A stretch of 10,608 bases of DNA from NCBI GenBank assembly GCA_963771545.1, contig CAVYTX010000001.1:1-10608 (forward strand), given 5' to 3'. Positions 6,767 to 10,608 of this stretch are shown in pieces. The notes below the pieces were generated by a model, which was given only the letters and a program-made list of their open reading frames with translations, did not search any database and was not told the DNA's origin. Made by a program: the position numbers and the translations under genes. The stretch is from CAKZLS01 sp963771545. GTDB lineage: Bacteria > Pseudomonadota > Alphaproteobacteria > Rhodospirillales > Defluviicoccaceae. How positions within the stretch are numbered: the stretch's first letter is position 1; every line of letters begins with the position of its first letter.

Positions 6767-7078
6767 AAAGAGAGAGGCGTTCAGCTCGCGGGTCGCAAGG
6801 CTCGCGGGCGGAACTGCCAGGACCAACCTTCGCGAGTACGACCAATGCTAACAGTTATGTATATGTTAATTTTTTTCTCAATAATAGGCTGTGGTATCGC
6901 ATCGCTGTCATGCCGGCGCGTGCAAAGGAATTATGTTCTCGCTAGAGCCGCTGATGATGATCTCGATCTTTTGCGAGGATCACCGGCTTTCCATACTCGG
7001 CGAGCCGCGATCACAACCGTGAGAGTCGTTAACGAGCCGTGATCCGCCGCGGGGTCCGAACCATTTGAAGGGCATTCC
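6767..7078 (+). other. Spacer between the two pilin genes
   Basis: About 310 bases that hold the hairpin at 6779-6814 and no sure gene. A 65-codon frame from ATG 6845 to 7042 begins with a hydrophobic stretch (MLTVMYMLIFFSIIGCGIAS), followed by a charged, featureless tail. It has no proper ribosome binding site and could be chance or a decayed small membrane protein. The bases just before 7079 include GAAGGG, the ribosome binding site of the second pilin. Confidence 0.5.
6779..6814 (+). promoter_or_regulatory. Hairpin after pilin copy 1 (no T-tract)
   Basis: The arms GTTCAGCTCGCG (6779-6790) and CGCGGGCGGAAC (6803-6814) pair over 12 positions, with one mismatch and one G-U pair, around a 12-base loop. 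It starts 12 bases after the pilin stop. There is no following T run, so a stabilising 3' hairpin or partial terminator is more likely than full termination. It is homologous to the hairpin after copy 2. Confidence 0.65.
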
Positions 7079-7273
7079 ATGCGCAAGTTTTTCAGCAATC
7101 TCGGTAAGGACGACCGCGGCGATCAGGTTGTCGGCTGGGCCATGTTGGCCGCGTTGGTCGCCCTCGTCGCCGGTTTTCTGTGGACACCCGAGGGCGTGAA
7201 TATCGGCGATGACCTTAATCTGATTATGGGAGGCGTGGAAAACGCGACCCAGGTCGACAGCCCCAGATTTTAA
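7079..7273 (+). CDS. Flp-family pilin-like protein, copy 2
   Basis: This 64-residue protein is a close paralogue of the 6566 gene. The first 95 coding bases agree at roughly nine in ten positions, counted by eye, with many differences at third positions, so both copies look selected. MRKFFSNLGKDDRG precedes the putative cleavage site, and the mature start DQVVGW again lacks Glu5. The helix is VVGWAMLAALVALVAGFLW. The tail differs completely from copy 1, is acidic and has no Cys. The ribosome binding site GAAGGG is well placed. It precedes a terminator-like hairpin and then cpaB. The pair may form a heteropolymeric pilus, or one may be a minor subunit. Confidence 0.78.
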   Translation: MRKFFSNLGKDDRGDQVVGWAMLAALVALVAGFLWTPEGVNIGDDLNLIMGGVENATQVDSPRF

Positions 7274-7300
7274 CGAGAGTGATCAAAACCGGGAGGAGCT

Positions 7301-7338
7301 TTCAGCGCACGGATCCCAAGTCTCCGGGCTGAATTTTT
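7301..7338 (+). terminator. Terminator-like hairpin after pilin copy 2
   Basis: The outer arms TTCAGC (7301-7306) and GCTGAA (7328-7333) and the inner arms CGGA (7310-7313) and TCCG (7323-7326) form a hairpin followed by five T. It aligns base for base over most of its length with the hairpin after copy 1, so it came with the gene duplication. It would reduce read-through from the abundant pilin messages into cpaB. Confidence 0.65.
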
Positions 7339-7413
7339 CCCAACGAACAATTCCGAGTTCGTTCGATGACCGACGAAGCACCGACATACGTATCCGCCGA
7401 AGGAGCCTGAGCC

Positions 7414-8235
7414 ATGAATATGCGCGCCGTCCTGACCTTAACCATCGGGGTCGCCCTCGCGGGGGCGGCCGTGTTCGCCGTTCAAAAACGACTGCAGAAC
7501 GGTGATCCGGGCGCGCAGGCGCAGGCCGCATCCGCTCCCTTCGAAACCCGGGAGATCCTGGTCGCGACGAACACCTTGGGGTTTGGCAGCCGGATCGAGA
7601 AAGCCCATGTCAAGCTGGCGATCTGGCCGGCCGCCTCGGTTCCGGCGGGAAGCTTCGCCACGACCGAAGAACTGTTCGGCGACGGAACGGAGGATCGGCT
7701 CGTTCTGAAACCGCTCGACGTTGGCGAACCGTTGCTGAAGACCAAGGTTTCCGGCTTCGGCGCTCGCGCCAGCATGTCGACCGTGGTCGACCAGACCAAC
7801 CGGGCCTTCACCATCCGCGTCAACGAGGTGACCGGCGTTGCCGGCTTTCTCCTCCCGGGGGACCGCGTCGACGTTCTGTTGACCCGCAAGCCGGACCAGG
7901 GTTCGGAGCCGGTCACCCACGTCATCCTGCAGAACATCGTCGTGCGGGGAACCGATCAGAACGCGGACCAGACCCGCGACAAGCCGAAGGTCTCGCGCGC
8001 GGTGACGGTCGAGGTGACGCCGGAAGAGGCGCAGAAACTGGCCCTGGCGATGAAGGTCGGTGAGTTGTCTCTGGCGCTGCGAAACGCCGCGTCGGCGGAA
8101 GAGGCCGATGTCCACATGGTCAGCGTTGCCGATCTCATCGGCGAGAAAAGGACGGAAGGACCGGCGAAAACGCCCATGGTTGCGACCGTCCGGGTGCGCG
8201 GCCCCAATTCGCTCGAAACGATATCGATCCGCTAA
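7414..8235 (+). CDS. cpaB: Flp pilus assembly protein CpaB (RcpC)
   Basis: CpaB/RcpC is a periplasmic or inner-membrane component of Tad pilus machines that works with the outer-membrane secretin. The 273-residue length is typical. It has an N-terminal signal-anchor (AVLTLTIGVALAGAAVFAVQ, residues 5-24) and a short Ala-rich linker. A SAF-type domain at about 47-115 includes ILVATNTLGFGSRIEKAHV and ends in LKPLDVGEPLLKTKVSG. The RcpC domain at about 120-235 includes RAFTIRVNEVTGVAGFLLPG, DRVDVLLTRK and TVEVTPEEAQKLALAMKVGE, and ends LSLALRN. AAGGAG lies 9 bases before ATG 7414. In most tad operons the secretin gene cpaC follows; here a TadG-like gene follows instead. Confidence 0.9.
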   Translation: MNMRAVLTLTIGVALAGAAVFAVQKRLQNGDPGAQAQAASAPFETREILVATNTLGFGSRIEKAHVKLAIWPAASVPAGSFATTEELFGDGTEDRLVLKPLDVGEPLLKTKVSGFGARASMSTVVDQTNRAFTIRVNEVTGVAGFLLPGDRVDVLLTRKPDQGSEPVTHVILQNIVVRGTDQNADQTRDKPKVSRAVTVEVTPEEAQKLALAMKVGELSLALRNAASAEEADVHMVSVADLIGEKRTEGPAKTPMVATVRVRGPNSLETISIR

Positions 8236-8267
8236 GCGCCCGCAACATGTATCGCGGAGCCAGAGCC

Positions 8268-9904
8268 ATGCGACCGTCCAACCATTCCGTCGAACGAGGA
8301 CCAGCCGTCTCCTCCAGGACGAAAGCGGTGTCGCCTTGATCTGGACGATCCTGGTGACCGCCCCGTTCTTGTTTGCCTTCGGCGGTCTGCTGCTGGACGG
8401 ACATCGCACCTTGAATGTCTATAACGAAGCGCAATCGTTTGTCGACCGCAGCGCCCTCGCCGCCGCCATGGAATTGGATGGCCGGCCGGGCGCCATAACC
8501 CGCGCCATCGAAGCGGCCTGCGGTCCCGCCGGCGACGGTCCCCTGGTCACCGACACGCACACCTATGGCCGAAATGGCGACACGCTCGTCGCCGATCAAC
8601 TGCTGTTCCTCGCGGAATTGGACACCGATCCGCAGCCGCCCGCCGAGGACAGCCGTCCGGCCGGCGACGTCGTTCTGTGCAGCGCGACCTGCGGGTCGCC
8701 CGCTCCCGATTGTGGCATTAGCGAAGTGCCGCTCGACAACGGTGTCGACGATGCCGATGACCTGGCCACATTCGTCGAAGTGGTGAGCGCACCGGTGCAA
8801 GTAAATTACGCTTTGTGGCCGGTCATGCGGGCGTTTGGCGTCACCGATGCCGCGACGGAATCGACGGTCACGGCATTCGCCGTCGCCGGCTTCACTCGAG
8901 CCGTATGCGACTCTCCGCCACTGATGGTCTGCAATCCTTACGAGGACCCAAGCGACCCGGGAGGGGAGTTCCATCCCATCATCGGGCAGCAGATCGAAAT
9001 GAAAGCGCAAGGACCGGGAACGGGGTGGATGCCGGGCGTGTTCGGCCTGCTGCGAACCGACGAGACGGGCGGCGAGCCTTACTGCACCGGCGGCGGCGCC
9101 AACCGGACCCGCTGTGTCCTCGCCCTCGTCAACCCCAACACCGTTTGCGTTTCCGGAACGGTTGACGTGAAGCCGGGCGAGTCGGTGTCGGTCCACGATG
9201 GCCTCAACGCCCGCTTCGACATCTGGGATGGCCCGATCAGCGGGTTCAAGAACAACGCCGCGTTTGCACCTTCGGGAAACGTGACCAAAGGAAAGGTGCA
9301 CGGTGCGAACCAGTGCGGCTCCAACCAGCTGAACGATCCGCCCCCGGCCCCGAATAACACCACGGCGCTTCCACGCGATCCCTGCTATGCAGCTGGAACT
9401 TGCGCGGGTACCGGGGATGGCAGTCCACGGTTTGGCGACGGAACCGAAGCGCATTGGTCGGGCGGCGGCCTCAACTCCTACTGGGGCGTCAACCACGGCG
9501 ATGGCGTGACCCCGGCTGCCCCGCCGCAGGCGTTCAACACGCGATTTGAAGCCTACCGTTACGAACTGGAAAACGCCACGACCGCCAACAAGCAGCCTCT
9601 TGGTGAAAACGGTGCCGTTCCATCAGCGGGATACTCGTGCGCGCCGGATCATGCTCCGATATCCGTACCGGGACGCGACCGACGGACGCTGATCATGGCG
9701 GTGGTCAACTGTATCGAGCAGGAGGTTCAGGGATCGGCGGATGACGTCGAGGTCGAAGCTTGGGCGCGGGTTTTCCTCACCGAACCCGTCGAGCGGACGG
9801 GACCCTCGGAAGACAAAAATACCATCTGGGGCGAGTTGATCGGCGTCGTGGAGCCGGATGACGGCAGCGGTGTGCTGCACGAGTTCCCGGTTCTGTATCG
9901 GTGA
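8268..9904 (+). CDS. TadG-like pilus assembly protein, frameshift near its start
   Basis: The main frame has an N-terminal TadE/TadG-like segment (DESGVALIWTILVTAPFLFA, then FGGLLLDGHRTLNVYNEAQS) and a DRSALAAAMELDG stretch typical of Tad-domain proteins. About 480 secreted-looking residues follow, ending with LHEFPVLYR at 9904. That region has many Cys (CSATCGSPAPDC, CDSPPLMVC, CYAAGTC and others), pointing to disulfide-rich extracytoplasmic folding. The frame has no ATG, GTG or TTG between the cpaB stop and DESG. A proper start (ATG 8268, with GGAG 9 bases upstream) sits one frame over and hits a stop at 8337. A one-base deletion between 8268 and about 8325 would explain this. An alternative start inside cpaB (8060 or 8108) would overlap it by more than 120 bases and is unlikely. 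Family assignment beyond the N-terminus is inferred. Confidence 0.75.
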
Positions 9905-9911
9905 GGTGGAG

Positions 9912-10227
9912 ATGATGAACAAGCGCATTCTCGATCGTTTGCGTCCTCTGCGCCGGTGCGAGCGTGGATCGCCAATCGTTGAGTTCGTTCTTACCCTGCC
10001 CTTTGTGCTCCTCCTGTTCCTGGGCGTCACGCAGCTCGGTCTCGTGATTTGGCAGCATCATGTGGTTTCCAAGGGGGTGCGCGACGGCGTGCGGTATCTC
10101 GCGCGCGTGCCTCTTCCGGACGCCGCGGGCGGCTGCCCCGTGGGCGCGGGGTCGGCGCTTGTCGACGACGGCGGTGCGGGACCGGTCGAGACGGCCAAAC
10201 AGTTGGCCATGGCCTCTGACGTTACCG
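9912..10227 (+). CDS. TadE-like pilus assembly protein, 5' part only
   Basis: It begins 7 bases after the TadG-like stop with GAGGTGGAG directly before two adjacent ATG codons (9912, 9915). The N-terminus is a textbook pseudopilin: RRCERG, then SPIVEFVLTLPFVLLLFLGV. Gly is followed by the +5 Glu (SPIVE), and the TadE-type TQLGLVIWQHHVVSKGVRDG comes after the membrane helix. TadE-like proteins are minor pseudopilins processed by the Tad peptidase. Normal coding ends around TAKQLAMASDVTGG (to about 10227). Beyond that the frame stays open to the window end only because the simple-sequence tail encodes Gly, Arg and Ala. The real C-terminus is not in this sequence. Close spacing implies coupling with the preceding gene. 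Confidence 0.85.

Positions 10228-10608
<381 letters not shown>

Noticed and set aside
6845..7042. Small membrane protein between the pilins
   Set aside because: Hydrophobic start but no ribosome binding site and a featureless tail; kept only as a remark in the spacer entry.
7438..8409. 323-codon minus-strand frame
   Set aside because: Antisense shadow of cpaB.
8135..9496. 453-codon minus-strand frame
   Set aside because: Antisense shadow of the TadG-like gene in GC-rich DNA; no recognisable domain, and the plus strand has clear Tad features.

Overview
The window looks like chromosomal or large-replicon DNA of a high-GC alphaproteobacterium, possibly of the Rhodospirillales. This rests on the flavour of the IS66 and IS1182 transposases, the GC-rich codon use and a Tad (Flp) pilus locus; it is an inference, not a database result. 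It has four parts.

(1) Bases 1-2385, minus strand: a nest of insertion sequences. An IS1182-type transposase (1-746) runs off the left edge. It abuts, and probably interrupted, a decayed IS66 element (about 844-2385) whose tnpA, tnpB and tnpC all carry single-base frameshifts. The IS66 copy lies at the 3' end of a retropepsin-like aspartic protease gene.

(2) Bases 2385-4725, minus strand: an intact 555-residue HerA/FtsK-like ATPase (DUF87 type), followed after about 50 bases by a short signal-anchor ORF and the aspartic protease. These two probably form one gene broken by a frameshift.

(3) Bases 4726-6565, plus strand: an AT-rich intergenic stretch, a small LuxR-type helix-turn-helix protein, an isoprenylcysteine-methyltransferase-like membrane protein whose conserved C-terminus is displaced by a one-base frameshift, and a long leader region with a hairpin.

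(4) Bases 6566-10227, plus strand: a Tad pilus segment with two tandem, closely related Flp-like pilins, cpaB (rcpC), a Cys-rich TadG-like protein with a frameshift at its start, and the 5' part of a tadE-like gene. Each pilin is followed by a homologous hairpin; only the second has a T-tract. That layout would make much pilin message and less assembly-protein message. The prepilin peptidase, secretin, ATPases and platform proteins must lie elsewhere.

The last 380 bases (10228-10608) are simple sequence: a G/C-only scramble, a 16-base G run, (CA)19 and a 12-base A run. They cut off tadE and look like a contig-end artefact. Together with the many single-base frameshifts, this means sequence quality must be weighed before biology is read into the broken genes. 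I see no convincing new defence or mobile system. The most interesting real biology is the divergent pilin pair with its conserved hairpins and the HerA ATPase-protease gene pair.
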